Assembly: GCA_903929485.1 (NCBI GenBank)
Contig: CAIYUY010000363.1
Coordinates: 1 to 46,776 of the forward strand
From: an uncultured Desulfuromonadales bacterium
GTDB lineage: Bacteria > Desulfobacterota > Desulfuromonadia > Geobacterales > CAIOGM01
Direction of reading: 5' to 3'
Length of the DNA: 46,776 nucleotides
The notes under the pieces are model-generated. The model did not search any database and had not been told where the DNA came from. It was given only the letters and a program-made list of their open reading frames with translations. Of the stretch, positions 1 to 10,900 are shown in pieces (within the stretch, counting starts at the first letter, position 1; each line of letters opens with the position of its first letter). The position numbers were made by a program, and so were the translations under genes.

Positions 1-182
1 TAACCTACGTATTTCTTTTTCATGCATAATTGACTCCAGTATTATGACATAACTAAGGCAGATTAGGTCAATACTGTAGCACAATTTAAAGCATATATCA
101 CTGTTTTTATTATATTTTCAGCTTTCAGAAGAACAGGCTTAATAAAACTCCCTGCATTATCATTGTCCAGGAGAAAGCTATT

Positions 183-3100
183 ATGGAAGCAGAGCTGACC
201 CTTTCGAAAAAATTCATTCTGTTGGGAACTTTCGTCACTCTGTTGACCGTTACCGCCGGCGTCATTACCGTGTGGGGGATGCTTGGCAGCAAGCAGAGGC
301 TGGCCACTTACGTGGAACAGTACGAAAAGATGGCAATGCTGACCGAGCAGATGTATTCGACGGGCCTGCAGACCGAACAGGCTGTCCGAAATGTCATCCT
401 CAATCCCTCCGACGAAAAGGCCTTTAACAACTACACCAAGGCCCTTAAGGATTACGAAGAGGTCTCGAAAGCCGCCGGCGACACATCGAGAACCCTTGCC
501 GAATATAGTCCGATTCTGACCGGCATTGCCTCCGACTGGGAAAAACTGACAACCATCAAGAACAAGACTATCGAACTTATTCGCTTGGACGAAACCGACC
601 AGGCGGTGCAACTGCTTATCAAGCAGGGGACGCCGGTCTGGCGCAAGGTCAAGGATCAGATCGTTACACTGAAAGTCCGTGTAAGAAAGGATATGAAGTC
701 CGAACGCACAAGGTTGGAAGAGTACAACAGCCGTACCATGTTAATTACGCTCTCCGCTCTTGCGGCATTGCTGGCGCTTATTGCAACAGGACTCATTGTT
801 CTGTTTCGCTCTTTACTGCGACAGCTTGGCGCGGACCCACAGGAGGTTAACGAGATAGCGATGCTGGTGGGAGCCGGTGATCTTTCCAGGGATATCCCGT
901 TGGTAGCGGGTGATACTACAAGCATCATCTCCTCAATGAGCAGGATGGTGGAGGCGATCAAGGCGCTGATTTCCGACACCGGCATGCTTTCCCATGCCGC
1001 CATAGCCGGCAAGCTTGCAACCCGCGCCGACGCTTCCCGGCATGAGGGGGACTTCCAAAAGATTGTGATCGGCGTCAACGAGACCATGGACGCGGTCATC
1101 GGACCTCTTTCCATGGCCGCCACGTATGTTGACAGGATTGCCCATGGGGATATCCCTCCGAAGATAACCGACAGTTATCATGGCGATTTCAATGAGCTTA
1201 AAATAAACCTGAATAACTGCGTGGACAATATCTCGAACCTCATCAGTGATACCGACACCCTGGTTCAAGCCGCCTTGGCCGGCCGGTTGGCCACTCGGGC
1301 CAACGCCACCCGGCACCAGGGAGATTTTCGCAAGATTGTGTCGGGGATTAATGACACCATGGACGCAGTCATCGGCCCTCTGAATATGGCTGCGGAATAT
1401 GTGGACCGGATCTCCAAGGGAGATATTCCCCACCCCATTACCGATAACTACAATGGCGACTTCAACGAGATCAAGCAGAATCTGAACAACTGCATCGGTA
1501 ACATCAACCTTCTGATCACCGATGCCGATACCTTGGCGCGGACCGCCGTGGAAGGGAAGCTGGCCAACAGGGTCGACGCATCCCGGCACCAGGGAGACTT
1601 TCGCAAGATCGTGGTCGGCTTCAACGACACCCTGGACGCCGTCATCGGCCCTCTGAATCGAGCGGCGGAGTATATGGACCGGATTTCCAAGGGAGATATC
1701 CCCCCCCTCATTACCGATGACTACCATGGCGACTTCAACGGGATCAAGCTGAATCTCAATAACTGCATCAACAATATCGACCTTCTCATCACCGACGTCG
1801 GCATCCTGGCGACAACCGCCGTGGCAGGGAAACTGGCGAACCGTGCCGACGACTCTCGACACCAGGGAGCCTTCAGGACGATTGTCGTCGGCTTCAATGA
1901 CACGCTTGATGCCGTTATCGGCCCTCTGAATAGAGCGGCGGAGTATATGGATCGGATCTCCAAGGGAGATATTCCGGAAAAGATCACTGCTCGGTATAAC
2001 GGCGACTTCAACGCCATCAAACTCAATCTCAACAGCTGCATCGACAACGTTAACGCACTCATCACCGATGCGAACATGCTTGCACTGGCCGCTGAAGAGG
2101 GACGGCTGGAATGCCGAGCAGACGCAGCCAAGCATCAGGGGGATTTCCGGAAGGTCATTGAAGGGGTGAACGGGACCATGCGGAACATGGTCGGCCCGTT
2201 ACAATGGTCCATTGAACATCTCGAAAATCTGAGTAACGGAATAATCGGCCGGCAGATCACCCGTGAGTATAGGGGGGACTATAACAAGCTGAAGGAGTCG
2301 TTCAACAGAAGCTTCGCCGCCATGAACACCCTTGTCGCCGATACCGACACCCTTGCGGCCGCCGCGCTGGCAGGCAAGTTGGCCATCCGGGCTGACGTCA
2401 CCCGCCATCAGGGAGAGTTCCGAAAAATCATCACCGGAGTCAATGAGACTCTTGACGCGGTCGTCACCCCCCTGAACATGGCGGCGGGGCATATGGACAG
2501 GATCGCCCGGGGGGAGATTCCACTAAAGATCACCGATACCTATAACGGCGACTTCAATACCGTCAAAAACAGCCTCAACACCTGCATTGACGCCGTCAAC
2601 CTCCTCGTCTCCGACGCCGATACCCTGGCGCGGACCGCCGTGCAAGGGAAACTGGCCAACCGGGTCGACCCCTCCCGGCATCAAGGGGATTTCAGGAAAA
2701 TCATGGTTGGCTTCAATGATACCCTGGATGCCGTCATCACCCCTCTGAACATGGCCGCCGAACATATGGAGAGGATCGCCCGGGGAGACATTCCTCCCAG
2801 GATTACCGCTGCCTACCAGGGGGAGTTCAACACCATCAAAAACAACCTCAATACCTGCATCGACGCCATTAACCTCCTCATTGTCGATGCCGATACCCTG
2901 GCGACCACCGCCGTGGAGGGGAAACTGGCCAACCGGGCCGATACCTCCCGGCATCAGGGGGATTTTCGAAAGATAGTGACAGGGTTTAACAATACCCTGG
3001 ACGCCGTCATCGTTCCGCTGAACATGGCCGCCGATTACGTGGAACGGATCTCCAAGGGGGATATGCCGCCGGTTATCGCCGCCACCTATCATGGCGACTT

Positions 3101-4163
3101 CAACGAGATCAAAAACAACCTCAACGTTCTCATCCAGGCGCTCCACCGGGTCACCACCGGCGCCCGGGAAATCTCCCAAGGGAACCTCATGGTGGAGTTG
3201 AAAGAGCGCTCGGGCAACGACGAGTTGATGCAAGCCCTCATCGCCATGGTTCAAAAACTCAGCTCCGTTGCTCGCGATGTCAAGTCCGCGGCCGACAACG
3301 TCGCCGCCGGCTCGCGGGAGATGAGTTTCGGGGCGGAGAACCTTTCCCAGGGGGCGTCGGCGCAGGCCGCCGCCGCCCAGGAGGCCTCCTCTTCCATGGA
3401 GGAGATGACCGCCAATATCCGTCACAGCGCCGACAACGCTCAGCAGACGGAGAAGATCGCCGTCAAGTCCGCCGATGACGCCAAGAGTGGCGGGACGGCC
3501 GTGACCGAGACCGTCGCCGCCATGCGGGAGATTGCCGGTAAGATCACCATCGTGGAAGAGATCGCGCGACAGACCAATATGTTGGCCTTGAACGCCGCCA
3601 TCGAGGCGGCCCGGGCCGGAGAGCACGGCAAGGGATTCGCCGTGGTGGCATCAGAGGTGCGCAAGCTGGCCGAACGGAGTCAGCAGGCGGCCCAAGAGAT
3701 CTCCGGGCTCTCCGCCTCCAGCGTGGAGGTGGCGGAGCGAGCCGGAACCATGCTGACCCGAATGCTCCCCCACATCCGGAAGACCTCGGAATTGGTGCAG
3801 GAGATCAACGCCTCCAGCAGGGAGCAGGATTCCGGCGCCGGACAGATTAACAAGGCGATTCAGCGGTTGGACCAGGTGATTCAGCAGAACGCCTCCGCCG
3901 CCCAGGAGATGGCCTCCACCGCCGGGGAGCTCTCCTCCCAAGCCGAACAGCTCCAGGGAGTAGTGGCTTTCTTCAGGATCGGCAATGCCGTGGCTTCACT
4001 TTCTTCCCGGGGGATCGTCCGGGGAGTCAAGGCTCTGCCTTCGGCGCCGGTCAAAAAGAGCATAAGCTACGTCAAGCCCAAGGCTCCGCCCCCCAAAGCC
4101 GGTGGCCATGACCTGGTAATGACTGCTCATGACGACCTGGAGAGCCGGTTCGAGACGTTTTAG
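183..4163 (+). CDS. Giant methyl-accepting chemotaxis protein with poly-HAMP stalk
   Basis: This is a transmembrane chemoreceptor of 1326 residues, far longer than the roughly 550 of a typical MCP. A first membrane helix lies near residues 10-33, followed by a periplasmic helical domain of about 150 residues and a second membrane helix near 186-207. The stalk from about 212 to 1010 is a HAMP array: one canonical HAMP, eight tandem 92-residue units that each read as two HAMP-like halves (markers RHQGDF and RISKGDIP), and a final HAMP with EISQGNL. The signalling hairpin is unmistakable near residue 1124 ([20 protein letters not shown]) and should contact CheA/CheW. The protein ends RFETF, resembling the NWETF pentapeptide that tethers CheR/CheB in other receptors. 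An AGGAG at 169-173 supports the ATG start. No che gene lies nearby, so the signalling partner and ligand are unknown. Confidence 0.95.
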   Translation: MEAELTLSKKFILLGTFVTLLTVTAGVITVWGMLGSKQRLATYVEQYEKMAMLTEQMYSTGLQTEQAVRNVILNPSDEKAFNNYTKALKDYEEVSKAAGDTSRTLAEYSPILTGIASDWEKLTTIKNKTIELIRLDETDQAVQLLIKQGTPVWRKVKDQIVTLKVRVRKDMKSERTRLEEYNSRTMLITLSALAALLALIATGLIVLFRSLLRQLGADPQEVNEIAMLVGAGDLSRDIPLVAGDTTSIISSMSRMVEAIKALISDTGMLSHAAIAGKLATRADASRHEGDFQKIVIGVNETMDAVIGPLSMAATYVDRIAHGDIPPKITDSYHGDFNELKINLNNCVDNISNLISDTDTLVQAALAGRLATRANATRHQGDFRKIVSGINDTMDAVIGPLNMAAEYVDRISKGDIPHPITDNYNGDFNEIKQNLNNCIGNINLLITDADTLARTAVEGKLANRVDASRHQGDFRKIVVGFNDTLDAVIGPLNRAAEYMDRISKGDIPPLITDDYHGDFNGIKLNLNNCINNIDLLITDVGILATTAVAGKLANRADDSRHQGAFRTIVVGFNDTLDAVIGPLNRAAEYMDRISKGDIPEKITARYNGDFNAIKLNLNSCIDNVNALITDANMLALAAEEGRLECRADAAKHQGDFRKVIEGVNGTMRNMVGPLQWSIEHLENLSNGIIGRQITREYRGDYNKLKESFNRSFAAMNTLVADTDTLAAAALAGKLAIRADVTRHQGEFRKIITGVNETLDAVVTPLNMAAGHMDRIARGEIPLKITDTYNGDFNTVKNSLNTCIDAVNLLVSDADTLARTAVQGKLANRVDPSRHQGDFRKIMVGFNDTLDAVITPLNMAAEHMERIARGDIPPRITAAYQGEFNTIKNNLNTCIDAINLLIVDADTLATTAVEGKLANRADTSRHQGDFRKIVTGFNNTLDAVIVPLNMAADYVERISKGDMPPVIAATYHGDFNEIKNNLNVLIQALHRVTTGAREISQGNLMVELKERSGNDELMQALIAMVQKLSSVARDVKSAADNVAAGSREMSFGAENLSQGASAQAAAAQEASSSMEEMTANIRHSADNAQQTEKIAVKSADDAKSGGTAVTETVAAMREIAGKITIVEEIARQTNMLALNAAIEAARAGEHGKGFAVVASEVRKLAERSQQAAQEISGLSASSVEVAERAGTMLTRMLPHIRKTSELVQEINASSREQDSGAGQINKAIQRLDQVIQQNASAAQEMASTAGELSSQAEQLQGVVAFFRIGNAVASLSSRGIVRGVKALPSAPVKKSISYVKPKAPPPKAGGHDLVMTAHDDLESRFETF
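966..3120 (+). repeat. Eight tandem 276-bp units encoding di-HAMP modules
   Basis: Within the chemoreceptor gene a unit of about 276 bp (92 codons) recurs eight times. Each copy has a half carrying G-K/R-L...R-x-D...RHQGDF and a half carrying GPLN.AAEY.DRI.KGDIP...IT...GDFN. Copies 2-4 and 6-8 are very close to one another. Copy 5 (about 2070-2330) is the most diverged, with [12 protein letters not shown] in its second half. The array could expand or contract by recombination. Confidence 0.9.
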
Positions 4164-4296
4164 CCTTTGTTTTACGGACTCCTGAAGTTTTACGGAGGGA
4201 AGCGCGACGTTATCCCTGCTCTATAGCCCCCCCTTTACCTGAAGCTGCCGCCGGTTCACCGGTTAACTGACAACGATTTAACGCCCGGGAAGGTTC

Positions 4297-5862
4297 ATGA
4301 CTACTTTCATGTTCTGGTTACTGCTCATGGCGGCGCTTGCCGGATTCCTGGCCTTGGATCTGAATCTGGCCAGGTTCCATTACCGCTCACGCCGGAGCCG
4401 GAATGTCGACAACTGGCTTTTTCTCCGGTGGTGGGTCGCCAGGGGGAAGATCAAGCTCGCCATGGTGGGGGGGATCGCGCTCATCATCACGCTGGCCCTC
4501 CGGCTGCAGGAGTACGGCCTGATTATCCCGGAGTTCTGGGACCGGATACACCTTTCCCGCAGGGTCCAGTGGGCGTTGGGTGGGACAGTCGCCGCAGCCT
4601 CCTTCGTGCTCCTGGATCTCTTCCTGGCTTGGCACTACTACAAAGATAAGGCGGGCGCCGAAGCCGCCGGCGTCCGGTTCTACCGATGGTGGATCAGGAA
4701 AAGCGCCAGGAAGTTCGCGGTTGTAGGGATGATATCTGGACTCGCCCTGGGGGGAACCTACGTCGTTCACCATTACAACCTGTGGCAACGGACGGGAGAG
4801 ACCTCCGGTTATCTGGCCGGCGCCCGGCAGTACTACGGCCAGAAGAAATTTCGGGAAGCGATCCTGGAACTAAGAAACGCGCTCCAGAAGAATCCGGCGG
4901 ATTTTGAAGCCCAATTACTGCTGGCCCGTTCATCCTGGCAGCTGGGCAACCGGACGGAAGCGCAGGCTGCTTACCGGGAGGCGCTTCGGGTTGACCCGAA
5001 ACAGTATGGCCCCCATCTGGAACTTGCCCGGCTCAGTCTGGAAATGAGGGAACCTGAAGCCGCGACAACTGAAGCTCGACAGGCTCTGATTCTCTCACCA
5101 AAGTCGCCGGAACCCCGCCTGTTGCTGGCGCAGCTCTACGGCGCCGGCGGCAAGCGGGAGTTGGCGTTGGAGCAGTGCCGAGAAATAATCGGCGCGGAGT
5201 TTCCGGCGCCGGAGCTCCGGCGGCAGCTCATCGCCCTTCTGCTCCGGTTGCGCGCCTTCGGTGAAGCGCTCCAAGCCGCCGAGGCAGGAGTGAAGCAAAA
5301 TCCCCAGGATGAGCCGCTGGTCTATCTTCAGGTGGAGGCGCTGGATGCCCTGGGGCGTTTCTCCCAGGCCGAAGGGGTGCTGAGGACGTTGGCCCAAAGT
5401 TCCAACTCGCCGGAGCCGTATCTCATCCTGGGAGACCTCCGGATGCGGCGGGGGGAGTACCTGGCGGCCATGAAGGAGTACGAAGAGGCGCTGAAGCGGG
5501 CGCCGGATCATGAGCGGGCCATGAACAACATCGCCAACCTTAACGCGGAACATGGTTTCGACATGGAGCGCTCCGCGGCCCTGGCGGCGCGGCTCTACGC
5601 CAAACATCCCAAGGACCCTGTCGTGGCCGATACGCTGGGATGGACATTTTTCCGCCAGGGGAAAATCGGGGCCGCACTGCCGCTCCTGAAACAGGGGGTA
5701 CGGGGAGCGTCGGGGAATCCGGTGCACCATTATCACCTGGGGGCGGCGCTTCTCAAGGGGGGGAACCGGGACGCCGGTAAACGGGAGCTGGAGATGGCGC
5801 TCAAGATCGCCGGTAATTTTGATGGCGCGGCCCAGGCGCGGGAGCTGCTGAAGCGACGGTAG
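4297..5862 (+). CDS. Membrane-anchored TPR-repeat protein
   Basis: A 521-residue protein with two parts. The first 165 residues hold about four hydrophobic segments (near 2-20, 52-70, 88-108 and 146-163) separated by basic, tryptophan-rich stretches (RWWVARGK, RWWIRKSARK), so it should sit in the inner membrane. From about 170 to 515 there are roughly ten 34-residue tetratricopeptide repeats, which form a helical scaffold for protein-protein contact. The last repeats (DTLGWTFFRQGK) resemble the C-terminus of TPR proteins found with exopolysaccharide/PEP-CTERM systems. Three PEP-CTERM proteins occur elsewhere in the window, but a functional link is inference. A GGAAGG lies only three bases before the ATG, which is short spacing. 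The 133-bp gap from the chemoreceptor contains no obvious terminator. Specific function is not recognised. Confidence 0.85.
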   Translation: MTTFMFWLLLMAALAGFLALDLNLARFHYRSRRSRNVDNWLFLRWWVARGKIKLAMVGGIALIITLALRLQEYGLIIPEFWDRIHLSRRVQWALGGTVAAASFVLLDLFLAWHYYKDKAGAEAAGVRFYRWWIRKSARKFAVVGMISGLALGGTYVVHHYNLWQRTGETSGYLAGARQYYGQKKFREAILELRNALQKNPADFEAQLLLARSSWQLGNRTEAQAAYREALRVDPKQYGPHLELARLSLEMREPEAATTEARQALILSPKSPEPRLLLAQLYGAGGKRELALEQCREIIGAEFPAPELRRQLIALLLRLRAFGEALQAAEAGVKQNPQDEPLVYLQVEALDALGRFSQAEGVLRTLAQSSNSPEPYLILGDLRMRRGEYLAAMKEYEEALKRAPDHERAMNNIANLNAEHGFDMERSAALAARLYAKHPKDPVVADTLGWTFFRQGKIGAALPLLKQGVRGASGNPVHHYHLGAALLKGGNRDAGKRELEMALKIAGNFDGAAQARELLKRR

Positions 5863-6104
5863 GGAGAAGTGAGGTCGTTTAATAGATTAAAATGGGGAAA
5901 GTTTATTTGCGCCGATTATTTACTCGCAAAATGCACGCGTTTGTGTTAAATGCCTACACTCCTAGTATACAAGTAGAGCGAACATAATCGTAACTATCCG
6001 ACATCTGTCATGTTAATAATTAGCAACACTTTGATGCGATTTTTGCTTTAAAAACGAAGCGTCCGAGTCATTAAAAATGTAGCAGGTCCACTCAGGAGGA
6101 AGTA

Positions 6105-6893
6105 ATGAAGAAACGAATCGTATCCACCATCGCCCAGGCTTTGCTCACCGTGACCCTTGCCATCTCGGCCCAGGCATCGAATCTTTATACCGTGGGGGTC
6201 AATGCCACGGGTAATTACGAATTCGGTAGCATCGACACAGGAACCGGGACATATCTCACGATAAAAACTCTTGGTGCTACGATGTACAGTAACCTTGCTA
6301 GCCAAGGGAACGGCTCGTTTTATATTTATGAAAACGGTGCCGGTCTGAGAACTATTGATACGAACGGTATACTTTCCATTGGGTCGGCTACGCCTGTAAC
6401 TGGTTTTCCCGTAGTAACAATTTTCACACCCTATGGTATGGCTTATCGCTCACTGGAACAAAAAATTTACACTTATGAGTATACTACTAATTCGTATGGC
6501 AGCATCGATATCTTAACAGGATTATGGGTCTCTCTTGGCATAATGTCTGCCTATACTCCTAATTATTATGGTAATTTTGCGGGCCGCATTGCCATTCATA
6601 ATGGTGTTCTTTATGGGACTTTAGGTGATGTAACTTCAGTTGATACGGGATTTTTGAATACTTTTAGTCCTACGGGAACGAACACTAACTTGTTAAAAAC
6701 TGATATCGCTTTCTTTGACATGGTCCTCGCCTCGGACGGTACGAATCTCTACGGCATTACCAAAAGCGGAATCAGTGGCCCAAGCACGATCTACAGCATT
6801 GATCCTGTTAGCGGTTCCATGACAGGGGCTGTGAACCTCAACGGGACTGTGCCAGACGCATTCACCGGAGCAGCCACTACCGCACTTCCTTGA
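6105..6893 (+). CDS. Secreted protein, paralogue of the next gene, lacking a PEP-CTERM anchor
   Basis: A 262-residue protein with a signal peptide (basic MKKR start, hydrophobic core, cleavage near AQAS at about residue 25) and an AGGAGG just upstream. The body is closely similar to the downstream gene throughout: LYTVG, a shared block SNLASQGNGSFYIYENG, the stretch PYGMAYRSL, AFFDMVLASDGTNLYGIT. It resembles beta-propeller-like proteins of exosortase systems, but no catalytic residue is visible. The protein stops (GAATTALP) just where the paralogue continues into its PEP-CTERM tail, and no PEP motif follows the stop in any frame. It should therefore be released rather than anchored. Base composition is clearly richer in AT than in flanking genes, suggesting a different origin. 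Function unknown. Confidence 0.8.
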   Translation: MKKRIVSTIAQALLTVTLAISAQASNLYTVGVNATGNYEFGSIDTGTGTYLTIKTLGATMYSNLASQGNGSFYIYENGAGLRTIDTNGILSIGSATPVTGFPVVTIFTPYGMAYRSLEQKIYTYEYTTNSYGSIDILTGLWVSLGIMSAYTPNYYGNFAGRIAIHNGVLYGTLGDVTSVDTGFLNTFSPTGTNTNLLKTDIAFFDMVLASDGTNLYGITKSGISGPSTIYSIDPVSGSMTGAVNLNGTVPDAFTGAATTALP

Positions 6894-6965
6894 TCTTCTG
6901 TTTTTTCAGATAATAAAGATATTTAAGTTTCAGCATTACGTTGTTAGTCCATCACGGAGGAATAA

Positions 6966-7847
6966 ATGAAGAATAGAATTATGTCAATTATTATATTGAC
7001 GATACTCACCGTAACTCTCTCGTTTACGGCTCAGGCATCAACTCTCTATACGGTAGGATATGATGTGTCAAATAATTACGAGTTCGGCAGCGTCGACACT
7101 GTAACCAAGCAATACCAGGTTATAAAGTCTCTCGGAACGACAATGTACAGCAATCTAGCGAGTCAAGGTAACGGCTCATTTTATATTTATGAGAACGGTG
7201 TCGGTTTGAAAACGATTAGCACAAATGGTTCAATCTCCGATGGAAAAACCATCACTAATTTTACTGAAAAGAATGGACCTTTCACCCCTTACGGCATGGC
7301 TTATAGGTCACTGGATCAAAAGATCTACGCTTACGAGTACACTACAAATTCATTCGGCAGTATTGACTCATTGGGAGCGTGGAGCGAACTTGCCGGCACA
7401 ACAGGCTATTCTGCTAATTATTATGGTAATTTCGCAGGTCGATTGGCCATCCATAATGATGCCCTTTATGGGGCGATAGGTGATCTTACAAGCGCTGACG
7501 CGGGGTTTTTTAACACCATCAGTTATGCTGGAGCGACTACTAATTCGGTTGCCGATATTGCGTTTTTCGACATGGTCCTCGCTTCGGACGGCACGAATCT
7601 TTACGGAATTACAGGAAGTGGCCCCATTGGTTTCGTTGGTACCCCCCCGCCCCTCGATCCCTACACAAACTTGCTTTACACGATTAGTCCCAACGGTTCC
7701 TTGTCGTCGACAGCTTCACCCCTTGTTAACATGCCATACGCATTAACCGGGGTGGCAGCGGTTGGCACCCCAGAGCCTTCCACCTATATCCTCCTGATGA
7801 TTGCTCTCGGAGCCGTAGGCTTTGCGCGGAAGAAAATGAATGATTAA
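6966..7847 (+). CDS. PEP-CTERM sorting domain-containing secreted protein
   Basis: A 293-residue exported protein with a signal peptide ending near AQAST and a GGAGG before the ATG. The C-terminus is a textbook PEP-CTERM tripartite tail: TPEPSTY, a hydrophobic helix, then a basic cluster (FARKKMND). In this family the tail is recognised and cleaved by an exosortase during export to the surface or biofilm matrix. No exosortase gene is in the window. The body is a duplicate of the preceding gene, including near-identical blocks around residues 55-75 and 200-215, and the sequence upstream of both starts is also alike, so this is a tandem gene duplication. AT-rich relative to neighbours. The role of the body domain is not known to me. 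Confidence 0.88.
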   Translation: MKNRIMSIIILTILTVTLSFTAQASTLYTVGYDVSNNYEFGSVDTVTKQYQVIKSLGTTMYSNLASQGNGSFYIYENGVGLKTISTNGSISDGKTITNFTEKNGPFTPYGMAYRSLDQKIYAYEYTTNSFGSIDSLGAWSELAGTTGYSANYYGNFAGRLAIHNDALYGAIGDLTSADAGFFNTISYAGATTNSVADIAFFDMVLASDGTNLYGITGSGPIGFVGTPPPLDPYTNLLYTISPNGSLSSTASPLVNMPYALTGVAAVGTPEPSTYILLMIALGAVGFARKKMND

Positions 7848-7939
7848 TATACCTTCAATCTAAGGCTAAGTAGCTGTAACAAATAATAGCAATTTTCGTC
7901 AAAATCCACCATCAACGGACCCATTAAAGGAGCTGAACA

Positions 7940-10900
7940 ATGAAACCCACTGCCCTGCTAACCCGAATTATGGTGTTTCTGGTGGTTTTAGTTTTGCCTG
8001 CCTTGGCTACCGCTGCAGCGCTTACCATCACCACGGATACCCTGGTAGCCGGGATGGTCAACAAGGCCTACAGCCAGACTCTGACTGTTTCAGGCGGAAC
8101 GCCCCGTTACATGTGGGTAATTTCAGCAGGGACACTCCCTGCCGGATTGAGCCTCAGCAGCACGGGGATCATCAGTGGAACTCCAACCGCCGCCGTTATT
8201 GCCAGCAGTATCACCATCAAGGTTACTGACACCTCTATTCCCAAGGGCACCGTCTCCAAGACTCTCTCCTTAACAACATACCCCGTTGGTCTTGTCATCA
8301 CCACGGATACCCTGCCCAACGGGATCGTTGGCTCCGGGTACAATCAGACTCTTACGCAGTTGGGCGGGACACCCCGTTACACATGGTCGGCGCCTTCCGG
8401 TAGTCTCCCCACAGGGCTGAGCCTCAGCAGCGCGGGCGTCATCAGCGGGACACCATCCGTCGCTGGCACCACCAACGTCACTGTTAAGTTGATTGATACC
8501 TCTATTCCCAAAATGACTGTCTATAAATCGATTGCCCTTACTATTATCCCCCCTCCGGTTTCTATCACTATCATTTCGGATTCACTGACTGCCGGTGCTG
8601 TTGGCGTGGCTTACAATCAATCCCTGACCGCCATAAGCGGCGCCTCTCCGTACACGTGGTCAGTGGCTTCCGGAACTCTTCCGGCCGGTCTTTCTCTTAG
8701 CAGCGCGGGGGTCATCAGCGGAACTCCTACTACTGCTGGTGTTAGCAGCATCACTTTGAAGGCAACCGATGCTGCTCTTATAGCCGTTACCAAGATCCTT
8801 TCACTGACAATCAATCCGCCACCACTCACTATCACCACGCCGACCCTGGCCAACGCTATGGTCGGCACAAGTTATAGTCAGACGTTGGCAGCCACCGGCG
8901 GGAAGCCGAACTACTCGTGGGTTCCGATCACAGGTAGACTTCCAGCAGGACTGGTCATCAGCGGGGCGGGGGGTATCAGCGGAATCCCTACAGTCGCCGG
9001 CACAGCCAACATGACCTTCAGGGTCTCCGACTCTTCCAGCCCCAAGGGGGTTGCCACCAAGGCGCTCACCCTGACCGTTAAACCGGCGCCTCTCACCATC
9101 ACCACGGCGGCCCTTACTACCGGGACCGTTGGCATGAGTTACGGTCAGAACCTGACTGGCACAGGCGGTGTCTCACCGTACGTCTGGTCCGCCGTCGGAA
9201 CTCTTCCCGCCGGATTGAGCCTCAACTCCGGAACTATCAGCGGAACCCCCACGACAATCGGCGCAACAACTTTCACCCTTCAACTCACCGACAGCGACGT
9301 TCCGCCGGTGGTCGTCACCAAGAGTGTTAGCCTGACCGTGAATCCGCCGCCGCTGGCCATCACCACGGCTTCCCTGACAACCGGGACCGTGGGCGCGGCT
9401 TACAGTCAATCCCTGGCCGCGACAGGCGGTTATTCTCCCTACATCTGGAGCGTGACCGGGAGCCTCCCGGCGGGGTTGACCCTTAGCGGTAGCGTCATCA
9501 GTGGAACCCCCACCGCCGCCGGCATCACCAGCCTCACCCTCAATGCCACCGACAGCGCCGTGCCCCCGACGGTCGTCTCCAAGGTTCTGTCGCTGACCAT
9601 CAACCCGCCGCCGCTGGCCATCACCACTGTTTCACTGCCGGCAGGGACCGTCGGCGCCGGTTATAGCCAGACCCTGGCCGCGACGGGCGGTGTCGCCCCC
9701 TACAGCTGGTCACTGGTCGGAAGCCTCCCGGCCGGACTGAGCCTCAACGCCGGCGTCATCAGCGGCGTCCCCTCGAACCCCGGAACCGCCACCATAACCT
9801 TCAGGGCCACCGATAGCGCCGGAACTCCGGTCTCCGCCACTACGACGTTATCCCTGACCATCAACCCGGCGCCGCTGAACATCACCACGGGGTCCCTTGC
9901 ATCCGGCACCGTCGGCGCGAGTTACAACCAGACTCTAACCGCTACCGGTGGGATTTCTCCCTACGGTTGGTCAGTGACCGGAACCCTTCCCACCGGACTG
10001 GCTCTCGGCAGTTCCGGCGTCATCAGCGGCACCCCCTCCGCCGCCGGAACGACCAACATCACTATTACTGTTACCGACAGCGCCGGGATTCCGGTGGCCG
10101 CCGCCACGGTTTTCTCCCTGACAATTAACCCAGCGCCACTGGCCATCACCACGGCTTCCCTTGCCGCCGGTACGGTGGGCGCGAGCTACAGCCAGAGCCT
10201 GGCCTCCAGCGGCGGAATCAATCCCTGTAACTGGAGCATGACGGGAACCCTCCCGGCCGGGCTGATCCTCAGCAGCGCCGGTGTCATCAGCGGCGTCCCC
10301 ACCGCCGCCGGCACGACGAATATCACCTTCCAGGTGGCGGATTTCTCACTCCCTGCCGGCTTCACAACGAAACAGCTGAGCATCGTCATTAATGCGGCGA
10401 TCATCACCCGGACCAACGTGGCGCTGCAGGCCAATGGCGGGGTGGCGTCAGCTTCGTCCACCCGCAACAGCGACTATCCCGCATCCGGAGCAAACGACGG
10501 CGATCATATCGGCCTCCAGTACGGAAATGGGGGGGTCTGGGTGGATGCCACCGAAAACGCCTACCCGGACTGGTTGCAGGTCACCTTCAATGGCCAGAAG
10601 AGTATCTCGGAAATCGACCTCTATACCGTCCAGGACGACAGGGAAAATCCGGTGGAACCAACGGAGACCATGACCTTTGAAGAGTTCGGCAACACCAAGT
10701 TTTCCGTCCAGTACCGTTCAGGGGTGAATTGGATCACCGTTGATGGGGGCAACGTCACCGACAACAACCTGGTCTGGCGCAAGTTCTCCTTTCCGGCGGT
10801 GACAACGGACGCAGTTCGAGTCGTGATAAATGCCGCCGCGGGTAAACGGAGCCGGATCGTCGAACTTGAGGCGTATTCCCTAGGTGGCGGCGCCACGATC

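Noticed and set aside
966-3120. Regular 276-bp repeats considered as a CRISPR or satellite array
   Set aside because: The period is a multiple of three, the sense frame is open throughout and the units encode HAMP-like protein modules. No spacers.
933-3626. Long minus-strand open frames opposite the chemoreceptor repeats
   Set aside because: They mirror the 92-codon repeat of the sense gene and show no independent motif or ribosome site.
6880-6935. Frameshifted PEP-CTERM tail after the first paralogue
   Set aside because: All three frames past the stop lack a PEP motif or a long hydrophobic helix, so a simple frameshift does not restore the anchor.
7848-7939. Possible c-di-GMP (GEMM) riboswitch ahead of the giant cytochrome gene
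   Set aside because: GEMM riboswitches often precede such cytochrome genes in this group, but the conserved core elements are not visible in the 92-base spacer.
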